Part shown: positions 41,767-53,040 of the stretch, one piece after another | Layout of the letters: each line of letters begins with the position of its first letter | Numbering within the stretch: the stretch's first letter is position 1 | NCBI RefSeq assembly: GCF_029227915.1 | Contig: NC_079875.1 | Location: 27,836,001 to 27,900,000, forward strand | Origin: Hydractinia symbiolongicarpus | Lineage: Eukaryota; Cnidaria; Hydrozoa; Anthoathecata; Hydractiniidae | Length of the DNA stretch: 64,000 nucleotides | Direction: 5' to 3' | Program-made: the position numbers and the translations under genes | Notes under the pieces: generated by a model | What the model saw: the letters and a program-made list of their open reading frames with translations, nothing else | Database searches by the model: none | Told to the model about the DNA's origin: nothing

Positions 41767-42640
41767 GTCTTTCTTGATGTCATTTGGTAACCAAGGGAAC
41801 GTTTACCTTTTACCCGTTTTTCAATGATTGGAGCGTGTTTATCTAATATCGGAAAAAGAATCTGTTTAAAGTAAAGCCAAGCCCCATTAACATTTGTGAT
41901 CATATACAAACGGGACCAGTCACGTGATCGTAGGTCTTCCTGAAAATCTTCGTGGTTGTATTTCGCATAATTTCTGCATTTGATAGTGCGATGTTGAATT
42001 TTATTATGATTAATTTTTCTGACACATAAAACACAATCGTGATCGCTCAAACTTAATGGAATGACGTCCGTAACTTTTACATTTGATCTTTTGTTGGTCA
42101 ATATAACATCGATTAGCGTTTTGGTTTCAGCTGTAATTCGTGTTGCTTTTTCAACTATTTGATAAAATCCCTGAGACGTAATTATCTCTTTTAGTTATTT
42201 ATGAGAAGATTTAACGTTGTAATTCGCGTTTATGTCACCCAAGAGAAACGTTTCCATGGAGAGAGTATTCACTTTGATTAACATGTCCTGGAAAATCTTG
42301 TTAAAATCTTTTGGTAAGTAGTTTGATGAATCAGGGGGTCGATATATACACCCTACAAGCAAATTTTTTCCTTTAAAAATGATGACCTCAATCCATATGC
42401 ACTCTACGTTGTCCTTTTCTAGATCTGCTCGTCGTTTCCACTTCAAATCATCAGAAATATATATCGCTACTCCACCCCCTTCACCTTTAGTACGGTTTTT
42501 GTAGATAAATTGGTACCCCGGCATTTCGTATAAGTTTTTATTGTCATAACAACTGTCGGATTTTATGTGAGTTTCTGTCAAGGTTATGATAGTATTTTCG
42601 GTTGAAAAAAGTGCTTGTAAATTTTCTCGGTTATAAAATA
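41766..42640 (-). pseudogene. APE-type endonuclease domain of LINE
   Basis: Blocks in order: IKLIHQNIRGLFYNRENLQA (about 42655-42600), LTETHIKSDS (catalytic E region), GGGVAIYIS, YRPPDSSNYLPKDF, LLGDINANYNV (D-x-N), then past a TAA at 42194 the continuing LIDVILTNKRSNVKV and LSLSDHDCVL (SDH catalytic His). The domain nicks target DNA to prime reverse transcription. Only the TAA and the frameshift at its start disrupt it. Confidence 0.8.
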
Positions 42641-42682
42641 ATCCTCTAATGTTTTGGTGTATTAACTTGATTCCACGGGAGT

Positions 42683-42973
42683 TCAGTATTGTATACTATA
42701 TAATGCCGGTCCTGGGCAACTCTCAATATCTCCACAGATTAACATCAATAAAAGAAGCAAACTTTTTCTCCGTATACGAAAGTAAAATTTAGGTGATGAT
42801 GAGACAAATATGCTTGAGTAAATAAAAGTTTCTTTTTGTTCTATATACCTTCCATCTTTAGCGATTGTAACACTCACTCCATCCGGTCTACAGAAACTTG
42901 GTTTTCTCTGTAAAAATATCAAAATAAATCCGTAGAAAGCTACTCTCGACACGTCCGTCTTCGTCGCTGCCAT
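42683..42973 (-). CDS. LINE N-terminal segment with 2A-like motif
   Basis: From MAATKTDVSRVAFYGF (42973), a hydrophobic leader SLLLLLMLIC (residues 71-80) runs into GDIESCPGP (81-89). This is the 2A pattern with Cys replacing the usual Asn of NPGP. 2A-plus-leader arrangements occur in sea urchin and cnidarian LINEs. The substitution probably weakens ribosome skipping, leaving mainly the signal-like hydrophobic stretch. A frameshift follows near 42680-42640. Confidence 0.7.
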   Translation of the reverse strand: MAATKTDVSRVAFYGFILIFLQRKPSFCRPDGVSVTIAKDGRYIEQKETFIYSSIFVSSSPKFYFRIRRKSLLLLLMLICGDIESCPGPALYSIQY

Positions 42974-42980
42974 TTAAATG

Positions 42981-43790
42981 CCTCGTTTATCAATTTTACG
43001 ACTGAAACTTACAGAACCTGAGACGAGGTTGTCGACCCTAAATGACAATTATCCTTCATCAATACGAAATATAGCAAATATAAAACACTCGTCGCTTTGA
43101 AATACTTCGTTTATCAATTTTACGATTGAAACATATAGAATCTGAGACGAGGTTGTCGACCCTAAATGACAATTATCCTTTATCAATACGAAAAGTCACA
43201 AATATTTGACACTAGTCACTTTGAAATGCCTCGTTTATCAATTTTACGACTAAAATATATAGAACCTGAGACGAGGTTGTCGTCCCTAAATGACAATTAT
43301 CTTGTATCAATACGGAAAATCGCCAATATATGAGTCACTCGTCTCTTATATATGCTTCGTATATCGATCTGACTGCTAAAATGTAAAAACCTGAAACGAG
43401 GTTGTTGACCCTAAATGACAATTATCCTGTATCAATACAAAAATCGCAAGTACATGACACTCGTCACTTTAAAATGCCTCGTTTATCAATTCTAAGGCAG
43501 AAATATATGGAACTTGCGACGAGATTGTTGGCCCTAAATTACAATTATCCAGTATTAATACAAAAAATCGCTAATATGTGAGACACTTGTCTCTTTTAAA
43601 TGCGTCGTTTATCAATTTTACGACTGAAACATATAGAACCTGAGACGAGGTTGTTGACCCTAAATGACAATTTTATTTATCAATACGAAAAATCACAAAG
43701 ATATGAGACCAGTCACTTTGAATCCTTCGTTTATCAATTTTACAGGATAAGAACCTGAAACGATGTTGTTGACCCTAATGATGATGATTA
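42981..43790. repeat. Seven ~124-bp tandem monomers upstream of the LINE ORF
   Basis: Each unit has CGTTTATCAATTTTACGACT, GAACCTGAGACGAGGTTGTC, GACCCTAAATGACAATTATC and CAATACGAAAAATC. Unit starts are near 42981, 43105, 43229, 43355, 43477, 43603 and 43725, spaced 122-126 bp. They lie immediately 5' of the LINE's first ATG. This arrangement resembles the tandem promoter monomers of mouse L1. Confidence 0.85.
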
Positions 43791-44279
43791 AAACAAAAAA
43801 CGGTCAGTTGCAGCAAAACACGGCTTTTTGCAATTTTGCTCTGGGAAATTGAAAAATTCTTTCTTTTGTTAAAGTTTTAAAAACTTTAACTATTGTCTAT
43901 GTGTAATTACTGAGTCATTGTTACACTGTTTTAATCCTGTTAAGAAGTACTGGTTATTTGCTTATGTTGCTTTGTTTTATTGAAGAGTAATTAAATATCG
44001 CGTGATTTAGCGCATAAGCTAGATTAAATATAATAATTGTTTGTTTTAGTAAATAAGTGATAAGAAACAGACAGCTACATTATTTTAAATTTGTAAAACA
44101 ATCTTTCTATGTCATGTTCTTTCATTATTTAATAGGCAGGCAAATGCTAAATATTTTATGAGACATAATTAGAATTTGACTGCCTATGTGAAAAACGCGC
44201 CAAAAATTGATTACAAAATCTTAAACGAAATCGACAACGTGAAAAAAATTAAAACAAATATGGCTACTATCATAATTGG

Positions 44280-45131
44280 ATGATGTCTTCATTGATCTGT
44301 TAAACAATTTAAGAACTGCATGCCTCACCTCAAAAGATGAAAATCTGTTAAAATTAAGATTCATCAACAAAAATGATGAAAACTATCCAACTGATGCCTT
44401 ACATTTATTTGCTGAGAACCAGCCAGTTCAGAAGCATAACACAGACATGTTATAGTGTGTTAATGGATCTTTGTGGTGAAATACCAAATGATGTGCCATC
44501 ACATGTCATTGATGAAGCATTAAACAGGAAACAAACCACACGGGTGGTCTGGCTAGACAGTTAATTTTAAAGATTGGCGCTAGGGTCATGCTAACAACAA
44601 ACTTAGACATTGATGATGGATTAATCAATGGCTGTATTGAAACAGTTTTCCACATTATGCATCATGATAATTGTTTCCAAAAAATATATGTAAAATTTGA
44701 CAATCCTCAAACTGTTGCATTGAAATATCAAAAGATTATTATGCTCGGTTGCACCAAACTGTACCCATTGGAAGAACTGATGCTGATATACATGTGATAA
44801 AAAGGAAACTCTCCTCACCAGTAATAACAAGAACACAATTCCCTCTGATGCTCTCTTGGGCTTGCACTGTCCATAAAGTTCAAGGTTTGAGTTTGTCCAA
44901 AGCTGTTATTAGTTTCGATTTAATTAGACAAACTCAATTTAATCCAGGCCAAATATATGTAGCTATCAGTCGTATCACTTCTTTGAGTGGATTGTATTTC
45001 ACTGGTAATTTTAAACGGAAGGCAATCAAGGCTGATAAACAAGCCTCTGATGAGTATGAAAGGTTGAGGATAGAATGTGTACTGCGACCTGTAGATTTCT
45101 GGCCTCTGGATGAATCAACTTTAGTGATCAC
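44280..45131 (+). pseudogene. Helentron PIF1-type helicase, C-terminal part
   Basis: Segments in several frames (44373-44564, 44588-44797, 44749-45131) cover motifs [22 protein letters not shown] and the FxxxLSWAxTVHKxQG motif are diagnostic of PIF1-like helicases. The Walker A region is not in the window. Unwinding of the element strand would be its job in rolling-circle transposition. Three frame changes disrupt it. Confidence 0.8.
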
Positions 45132-45592
45132 TCTGTTGAATGTTAGATCCTTGTCTAAACATGCTATTGATATTCAGCATGATGATGAATTGAAAGAATC
45201 AGATGTATTATGTCTAACTGAAACACAATTGTTACCAGAACATGATATGACAGATACCTGTCGACTCCCTATGTTCGATGTTTTTTCTGATTCAGATGTA
45301 GATAGATTCCAAAGTATTGCATTATGTTACAGGGATTGTTTTGAATATACTAGCCAAAATGTTATTACTTCTGGTTTCTCTTTGGTTAAAGTTGAAAAGC
45401 GTTCATTTTCAGATGAAACTATTAGAATTGGAGTTTTGTACAGGTCAAATTCCTCATCTTTACCATCTTTTTGTGATTATCTCTATGAGTTTTTGAGCAC
45501 ACAGGATGGATGTTCATATTTTACTAGGAGATTTCAATGTTGCTGCTGTGAAGATCAGGCTGACATGTAAATATGAGGATGATCAGGATTAA
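45125..45592 (+). pseudogene. Helentron C-terminal APE-like endonuclease
   Basis: [52 protein letters not shown]-like sequence ([20 protein letters not shown]) is the APE fold start. The listed frame ends [12 protein letters not shown], but the +1 frame reads [19 protein letters not shown], the conserved LLGDFN block, so one frameshift lies just before 45515. The domain end (a SDH region) is not found. Confidence 0.75.
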
Positions 45593-45640
45593 AATGTGAG
45601 TTTGAACAATGAATAAAGATGGCGAAAGTAATGAATAATT

Positions 45641-48500
45641 AACGTGAAATCTATTAACATGAAAACAATGACAAGAAACAAATCAGTGAATTTTGTAGCC
45701 ACAACACAAGTGGGTGGGTGGTGGTGGCTTTTTTTGTTTTTTTTTATCATTATTTTTTTTGACCAGCCAAACCTGTGCAAAATACAAGCACAAAGCCTTC
45801 TTTATAGACAATGAGTTATTCTAACAGGTTTGGCTATAGTATTTTATTTTTCGTCATATTATTTTTTAAATAGATCATATATTTGTATCACCAAGAACAA
45901 CAGGTATTGAAGCAAAAAGATTGTCCCATCTAGTTAAATTCTAAAAATTTATTTATAATTTCGGTCAGTACCTATACACTTGTTGATGTTTGAATTATAT
46001 GACTTTATGTGCTCTACTTTTGTATATATGAATTTTCTTTTATATTATATAATTTGAAATGAAAATAGAATCAACATTTGTAATATATGTAAATAATGAA
46101 ACTCATAAATTATAATGTGCTTTGTTCAGTAATCAAGAAACAACATTTTTGTGACTGGTAAATTCTTTGTGGACATTTTGTGAAACAGCTTCATTCAGTC
46201 TAACCATTTTTATTCAAAAACTCTATTCAAATATTATCATGACGTTTTCAGCAATCTTCACTTGGCAATATGACCATTTTTTTGAAATGAGTGTAGGGTT
46301 GGGGTGAAGGTTATATCAAATATCACAATGATACAAAATGGAATGTTTTCGGTGTGATAGATGACATTTCCTTAAAACCTAGTTTCCCTGCTGTGTGGTG
46401 CACTGCAATGTCAAATACATATAATTGAAACATGATATAGAAATATCGGATATACAGACTTTAGTTGATCATGGGTTCCCTCCTTTCCCACTCTCTCCAC
46501 CTCAACTCTACAGAAAAAAGTTGTTTGTATATTGTGCATGTGTTTTGGGGTTGTTTGAATAGTGTTGTGCTGTGACATATTTGTACAAAATCAACCATAC
46601 ATTTTTTTTGATTCTCAGAGTATTTTCGTATATACCTTCTTTAATTAACATAGTGAACATGAATTTCTGCATCCTAGCTCCACTTCTCAATCAACTTTTT
46701 TTCATAGACTGTATAAGTCAATATTGTCAATATATCACAAACGCATTTTTTCACTGTGTTTAAAAATTTTAAAAAGGAAGTTGTCTTGTATTTTATAAAT
46801 TTGTTATATGAACTTGATATTTTTTATTACTTGATGTTGAATTTATCATAACAATTTGTATAATATATAGATTTTATCAATGTCTTAAAATAATGTGTTC
46901 TTACTTAAAATATTGAGTATCATTTGACGTTGTAAAAATGTTGTAAAATATGTGGATGTACTTTGAAAGTGGCAAAATTAAGGACTTAAATAGTGACCCC
47001 GATATGATACGGAAAATGGAATAGCATGCAACGACTTGCATGTTGGAACTTTACTGGAATTTTAAAGTTGTTATGACAGCTCCATGGAACCCTGACCAAT
47101 GAAGAAATATCTTCCGTATTACGTTTGCTTTAAGGTGGAACATTAGTTAATACCCATATCCGAAAGTTTTTTAAAGCGTTTTTTTAGATATGGCGTACAT
47201 GTCGAATACAGCTTTTTATCGAATATGAAGTGCTATTTGGAATGTACAAAACACGTCCTTGTTCTTCAATCATAATTCAATAGTTCCACATGCATATTCC
47301 AATATCATGGCAATGCAATAGCGATAGAAATAGCTTCTTTAAAACTGAACAAGCAGCAGACAAAGTTGTACTGTTAAATTCGGACAAGCTTTAGTTTCAT
47401 ACACCAGTATGTACACAAAATGGTGTTGACAACTGTCGATCTCGTATGTTGGAATTTGTTCCGTCATGTTGCAGGAAAGAAATGCGTTTTTAGATCATTG
47501 TTGCGAACACTGATTTACCTGGTTGTACGCTGTCGTATCGTCGACGTAACTTGGAAAAAATGAAATAAAAATGAACAGCCACTATAAACTCTCATTAAAT
47601 GTTGAATTGATTTATAATACTGATCTTGATTATAACTGGCGTCCCACGCAACCGCATGTACCATTTTCAATCGTGGCAAGCGCGATGCTTTTTACCAATG
47701 GCATGGCAGGGTTTAACCAGATTACGTCATATTTGACGAATCGCCTGGCACTTAAAAAAGCGGGAAAGCGGTGGTCTACTTTCATACTTTAGATTATAGT
47801 GAGATCAGACTTATACTCTTTTATACTCCTTGGATGTTTTTTTGTTGTTGTTGGTATTGTAGTAGAAGTGTGAAATGCCAGTAATACAGATAATTTTAAT
47901 ACATGCAGCTAGATCCTGATATTCCAGATTAAAATGGTTTACAATAGCTGCCTTAGCGTGTATCGTCCTCATTACATGATTTTACCTAAACAGGATCATG
48001 TGAGTTTCACAAAATAATAAGAGAAAATGTATCAAGAGTTTATGTTAAATAGTAAAAAGTTGTTTTACAGGATTAATAAGGTAAAATATTGGCCTGTGAC
48101 TTTTGTGCCATGGCCTCACCGTGTGCATACAGACACAAGACTTATTAATATATAGATAATAGAAAATCAAGTTGTGTCCTGTGTGGTAAAATAAGGCTAA
48201 CTTACTTTGAGTATTCTTTGTAATTATGATCTGTGGGTACATTTGATTTATTTTATACAGCAAGCTTTCCTAGGCAAGGTCAACAGCATCAATATTTGCA
48301 GGACATTCATTGAATTAACCTGTCAGTCGATGCATTGAAAGTATAATACCAAAGCTTTTTCTATGCTCCAAATTGGAGGTGCAACTGTATGACCAATAAT
48401 TCGGCAATTAATGGGTGGCAAGAAGAGAAATGTTTGTTCGTACTCCAAGTTTATTTCTTTTCACCAGATGTTTCAATTCCCTGTGTAAATGTTCATTCCT
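45641..48500. other. AT-rich stretch without recognised features
   Basis: A 73-codon frame at 47571-47792 has no known motif. Polypyrimidine and poly-T runs (45720-45760) occur. No element termini or repeats identified; probably old decayed sequence or Helentron 3' region. Confidence 0.3.
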
Positions 48501-48527
48501 ATTGGTCCCCATACCCACATAAATTCG

Positions 48528-48705
48528 GTTTAAGAGTTTTCACTTCCCTTTTGAAAATTTGATTAAAAAATATTCCAGCCATTATAATAAATGTTTTCCT
48601 ATTTCTTTACGAAACAATCAAGACTGTTATTGATTTGTTCAATGCTTGTGTACATTTTATTCTACTTGTTTCCAAATCAAGCCTACACACATTGAAAATT
48701 TTCTT
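48528..48705. repeat. Direct repeat, copy 1 (partner at 50764)
   Basis: Starts TTTAAGAGTTTTCACTTCCC and includes CAGCCATTATAATAAATG and CAAGACTGTTATTGATTTG; nearly identical to 50764-50955 except for a ~15-bp insertion in the partner near CAAATC. It includes the 3' exon end of the minus-strand gene. Confidence 0.85.
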
Positions 48706-49225
48706 TGAGGTGAAAGAACTAGAACTTTCACTTCTTGGAGAGCACCTTGGAGAAACATTAATGCTGGAACAAGGGTTAGCAGCAAGTGGTGATAGTGGTG
48801 TATTTGGTTCTGATGGTGACAACATTGGTGAATCTTCCACATACATATTTTGTTTACGTATTACAGGTGAAACAGATTCTAAATATAAAATACAAATGAT
48901 CATCAAAAGTGTTAGCTTTTTATCTCTTAAAATCCCTTTGTAAAGTTTTATTAAAGTCTTGATTACCTGCCAAAGATCTTTTTCCACTAAAACACTCAGA
49001 TGCCTTCTTTTTGTTAGAAACGGTAAACCGGATTGGTGGTGTTGGTAAATTTTTTGCTAAATCAAATTGTGATGACTTAGTTTGCTGGTCAAGAAAAAAT
49101 ATATACAATCATGTTTTTAAAAATGAATGACTGAATTCCTTCCCAGCAGATGATTTGGATTTACTTGATAAAGTTCTTTTTTTTGGTGTTTCTGGTTCTT
49201 CTTCCGAAGTAAATGCATAACTTGA
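48607..49225 (-). CDS. Unrecognised three-exon gene fragment, Ser/Pro-rich
   Basis: Minus-strand exons are about 49225-49135 (TSEEEPETPKKRTLSSKSKS), 49090-48975 (QTKSSQFDLAKNLPTPPIRF .. ECFSGKRSLAG, donor GTAATC) and 48895-48607 (ESVSPVIRKQNMYVEDSPML .. PLSPLAANPCSSINVSPRCS .. LDLETSRIKCTQALNKSI). Exons 2 and 3 join in frame through a GT..AG intron; the first junction has a weak donor. The protein is rich in SP pairs and may be phosphorylated or disordered. Family unknown. Its 3' part recurs at 50764-50955, suggesting local duplication. Confidence 0.45.
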
Positions 49226-49669
49226 ACATAACGAGTAGTCGTCTATTATTAAAAACTAGCCGAATCCCCATGGAAGAATCAACTGAATCTCCGCTGAAGC
49301 AAAACGTCCAAAAAATAAGCATGTGCAGCAATAAAAAAAGGAGAAAAAAAGCCCTGGGATTGAGGTTGCTCACAATCTGCGTTATATTTATACCCGCTGA
49401 AACAGAACGCTTAAAAATATAAGCAGGTCCAACAACAAATAAAAATGCAAAAGGTCTAACAAAATCGAAGGTGGCTAACAGCGGTTATGTAAAAATCTAA
49501 ATCTGTTAAAACTATGTACTTGCTTTGCCATGCCAGAAGTACACCAGGGAAAATGGTATACCAGATATTAGAAAAAATCATCACACAAAAAAGGTTATTG
49601 CAAATTTTCCACAACATACAGTTTCTAATGCATCATACGATCATACCAAATTAGCTATTTAGTCTATTG

Positions 49670-49957
49670 CATACAGCAACCCTTCCAATGCGCAAACGTG
49701 CCATGCATGATAACAATGCAGGATCACCATACAAGTTATCTTTGGAGAAATCTGAAAATGATACAAAGAAACCATCAAAGTCGAAGAAACAACCAAAGGC
49801 GAAAACAGAAACATTATAAAAGAAAACAATGACTAAAACAAAAATGACACCACCAGTTGTAGAAGATTAAAACTGGATACAGTGTATAAAGTGTTCAGCA
49901 TGGCTTCATGAACTATATTGTTCTTCAGATAAACCTATTTGTGACTTCTGTGACTAA
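49670..49957 (+). pseudogene. C-terminal relic of a pogo/jerky-type transposase
   Basis: Sense reads SPYKLSLEKSENDTKKPSKS with Lys-rich sequence, then TPPVVED stop NWIQCIKCSAWLHELYC and DKPICDFC. The acidic W..C..C..W.HE.C..ICD.C tail is common at the C-terminus of pogo/jerky (DDE_1) transposases. Only the tail remains, with two stops. Confidence 0.45.
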
Positions 49958-50103
49958 TTTTATTTGTTTGTTTTTTATTTTTATTATTTTATACACGGTT
50001 AGGATTTTTATAGCTATATTTTAGTACTTTATTTTTATTTAACCTGCTAACTTGTTGCTACTGAGTAGTGGTACTAAATTTTACTTTTGTCAGACATGTA
50101 AGT

Positions 50104-50343
50104 TTAAAAACTCGATATTTTCTCCTTTGTTCCTGAATCTCTATAGTGACCCATCTTGCCCCAACAGTTCAAAGATGCGAAAAGCGTGCGAACACGATGG
50201 CGATTTTTTGTGGCGGTTAATGTAGTTGCTGAGTTGATATTCAGTTTGTCGCAAATATTGTGTGTCGTATGCCAACCAGATGCATGATTTGTCGAGTTTT
50301 GGGTACTGGGAAACAGAAAAGGATTTTTAAAAGCTGCACTCAA
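50104..50343 (-). pseudogene. Short relic resembling a tyrosine-recombinase C-terminus
   Basis: NICDKLNINSATTLTATKNRHRVRTLFASL .. GKMGHYRDSG has the R-H-R..T..GH pattern of the end of tyrosine-recombinase-like transposon proteins. It is short and recall-based, so confidence is low. Confidence 0.3.
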
Positions 50344-50763
50344 AACTTTTCTTTCTCTGGATCGGCTAAGATCTGTAAGGCTGACACGCAGTCTTAAGGA
50401 ATTAAAACTGGTACCAACCTAACACTTCCCTTTCCACTTTGATACGTTATTTTAAACGACTTGATCAGGGCCTTTTTAATTGGATGATCAATTTCATCCG
50501 ATCATTCCCTGTCAAGCCAAACCCCATCCATCGCTTCTCTAAACTCTGTTAGTAATAGCAGTAATAGCAACAATCCCGCAATTCGACATTTGTGTGCTTG
50601 TCCCAGAAGTTAAAAGAATCGGTGATGATGGCACCAATTCTTTCTAAAACATGATTTCGCATGTTTTGAACATATTCCTCCAAAGGGAGCTGGTTAGGTT
50701 TCCTTAGCTTAACCTAAAAAAAGAAAGATCTCTTTCCAGTTCCCACGACTCTGCTGACTGCTA

Positions 50764-50955
50764 TTTGGTTTAAAAGTTTTCACTTCCCTTTTGAAAATTT
50801 GTTTAAAAAATATTCCAGCCATTGTAATATATGTTTTCCTATTTCCTTACGAAACAATCAAGACTGTTATTGATTTGTTCAATGCTTGCTGTACATTTTA
50901 TTCTACTTGTTTCCAAATCATTTTTCTGTCAAAAAATCAAGCCTACACACATGGT
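50764..50955. repeat. Direct repeat, copy 2 (partner at 48528)
   Basis: Partner of the preceding repeat, 2.2 kb away, with TTTTTCTGTCAAAAAATC inserted. The pair shows duplication of a segment holding part of an exon, either tandem duplication with later insertions between or two copies of a dispersed element. Confidence 0.85.
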
Positions 50956-50999
50956 AAAATTGATGTTTTTGGGAGAGAGTCTTGTTAAGTCGCTAAATT

Positions 51000-52320
51000 G
51001 AATGAAGTCAGTCTAGTTTCACACTACACGTGGGAAAAATTTCTTGAAGCTTGTTCCACGAATGACAACAATTATCTATAAAAATGGGTTTAACTGAAAA
51101 ACACCATGAAATTGTGTCACCTAACGTCCATTCTTGCCATAACCAATATTGGTTGCCCTTTTGTGTGATCGCATGACAACGTTCCCACTTGTATTTTTTT
51201 AATTATTTATAGAGGATATGTACATTTAAGTTTTAAAAGAACTGCTATAAATATGTGTCCTGTTTAAAATATAAAAGTAATGATTTAAAAAAATAAATTA
51301 TATATAAAATATGCTCTAAAATTACTATAGATATGCTAAAAAGTAGAAAACTATTCAAAAGAAAAATATTTATATAATAGACAGAGAAGAGTATAAACAT
51401 ACCCAAGCAGACTATATCCAAGCAAATGTGAGAGAGAAGGGTAAATTTACTAAGTAAATATTAAAAATATAAAGTATATTTTAGTTCAATAATCAAACTT
51501 CGTGTATTTCCCCCAACAGACTGTTTTCTGTGTTTCTTTTTACACTGAATCTGTTATATTTTTTTTTGAAAAAAGTGTATTCGCCTGTAAGAATGTGCAC
51601 CACGGTTTACCTGGACCGACTGTTCAGCCCTGTGTTAACAATAGACTGTTTCTTGTGTTTTTGTTTAAACAGAGTCTCCAAGAAAGTTTTTTCAAAAGGG
51701 TATTATCCGTACACACCTGTGCAACATTGTTTAACTAACTGTACTAAGCGGTCAGCCCATTGCCACGATTAAATTTTTAACTTTCAGAAAAACTTATTCC
51801 GCAAAATAAAATAATATTAACCGAATGTTTTTGCCATGACTGGGTAACAACGGTGTGTTAACTCTATTTTTATTACAGCTATTGTTGCAGGATAGTTATT
51901 TCTTGAAAAATATGTTACAGTCGCAACACTATAATGGTGTATGCGCTTTACTTGATTTATAACATACTGTATACCTGTTCTAAAGCACTCCACCTCATTG
52001 TGTGGAGCATTTTACGGCTGTTATTAAGCGCTCCACAGAGCGCTTATCGCCGGCTCACATTTTGACTTGTGGCTTGACGCTGGGTTTACCCAGCTAGTCT
52101 TTAATAATATCGAAATTTGCCCTTAAAATGCCTTTTTTCATCTTTCTTGTTTTTGGTCACATCTGATGTGGCGAGATAGACTTGACTGGAACTCGCTACA
52201 GAATATGCATCTTTCTATCATAACTTTGTTTGAAGAAGTGTGTACAATTCTATATTACGATTGTCAAATTTGTTACATTCAAATGTATACATTAATATAT
52301 GCTGTGTGTATGTGCATGAT
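51000..52320. other. Non-coding; one imperfect tandem repeat
   Basis: Bases 51520-51610 and 51645-51728 are an approximate repeat (AGACTGTTTTCTGTGTTTCT / AGACTGTTTCTTGTGTTTTT, each ending near ATGTGCA / CTGTGCA). No coding recognised. Confidence 0.35.
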
Positions 52321-52334
52321 TGTTCCGTCAATGT

Positions 52335-53040
52335 AATTAATACGACATGTTGCCAATCGGATTACTTGTTGTTGGTTTTTTTCTCTTCTTCTTCGACTCT
52401 GTCTTTGGCTCTTCAACTGATGCAACGCTGTCCTCCTCGTCCACGTCAGCAAGCATAGCCATTAAATACCTCTTTGTAGCAGAGGAAGATGAAGCAGGCG
52501 TGCTTGGGGATTTGTCAATGCACACATCATATTAATTTTATATGGGTTTGTCTTTGAAAGTTTTCCAACGTTCTTTCCCCGCTCCACCTTGCTCTGCAAC
52601 AAAGGGTAAGTTCGTGTGGGCGAATTTTGGTCGCATTTTAGGTGAAGTGCCGTGGAGTACAGCTCTGCACCAGTTTCAACGCGAGATCTAAGTACTTATC
52701 CAATATCTAAACATAAAAGCAGAATTATAACAGATTATTATATTAGTTATTAATATAAGGAATAAATGTTTAAAATTACTCACCACTTCTTCCTTTTCGG
52801 GCAGCGCAACGCCTGTTACTGTAAGTGAAAGTTTTTTTAATTTCGACTTTGACGGCTTCTCCTCGTCTGATTTTCTATTAAACCGCTGCAAGGATTCCTT
52901 CACTTGCCATATACGCCCTTTAACAATGTTGTTCAACTTCTTATCTCCAGGCAACGGCGAGTTTTTGCTAACTCAGGACAGTTGAGCCATAGGAAGTTCA
53001 CAGCTGTTTTTGAAATATTTTTGTTAGCCATTTCTAAATT
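52335..53040 (-). pseudogene. Unrecognised two-exon gene, acidic/Lys-rich, broken
   Basis: The start MANKNISKTAVNFLWLNCPE (53031) is followed in a shifted frame by DKKLNNIVKGRIWQVKESLQ and SKLKKLSLTVTGVALPEKEE (52954-52780) with a donor GTGAGT. A later exon region (52660-52545) reads TSPKMRPKFAHTNLPFVAEQ and KERWKTFKDKPI, then two stops, then SPSTPASSSSATKRYLMAML, DVDEEDSVASVEEPKTESKK and a Lys-rich end. The combination of acidic and KKKRKK stretches suggests a nuclear protein. No family recognised. Confidence 0.4.

Larger units (their letters stand above)
39475..43790 (-). mobile_element. Near full-length LINE (CR1/L2-like) with 2A motif and 5' monomer array
   Basis: Reading minus strand: seven ~124-bp monomers (43790-42981), a 2A-bearing N-terminal ORF (42973-42683), APE endonuclease (42581-41763), RT (41766-40306) and C-terminal domain (40376-40008), a ~500-bp 3' UTR and a (TTTA)n tail at 39475-39500. 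Only a few frameshifts or stops interrupt it: one between 42700 and 42640, TAA at 42194, and one base near 40413. It is thus a young but inactive copy. Confidence 0.85.
44270..45640 (+). mobile_element. Helentron 3' half: PIF1 helicase C-terminus and APE-like endonuclease
   Basis: Reading starts at DDVFIDLLNNLRTACLTSKD (44280), goes on to IGARVMLTTNLDIDDGLING, the helicase 2B/VI region [20 protein letters not shown] and [20 protein letters not shown], then the endonuclease [20 protein letters not shown] and [16 protein letters not shown]. This fusion of a PIF1 helicase and an APE-like nuclease is diagnostic of Helentrons. It begins within the helicase, so the Rep half is missing. Confidence 0.85.

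Noticed and set aside
42981-43790. CRISPR array, because of regular ~124-bp repeats
   Set aside because: Repeats are long with no unique spacers, contain scattered substitutions, and lie at a LINE 5' end in eukaryotic DNA.
47571-47792. 73-codon frame as a gene
   Set aside because: Isolated, without motif or neighbouring exons; length is within chance expectation for a 64-kb window.
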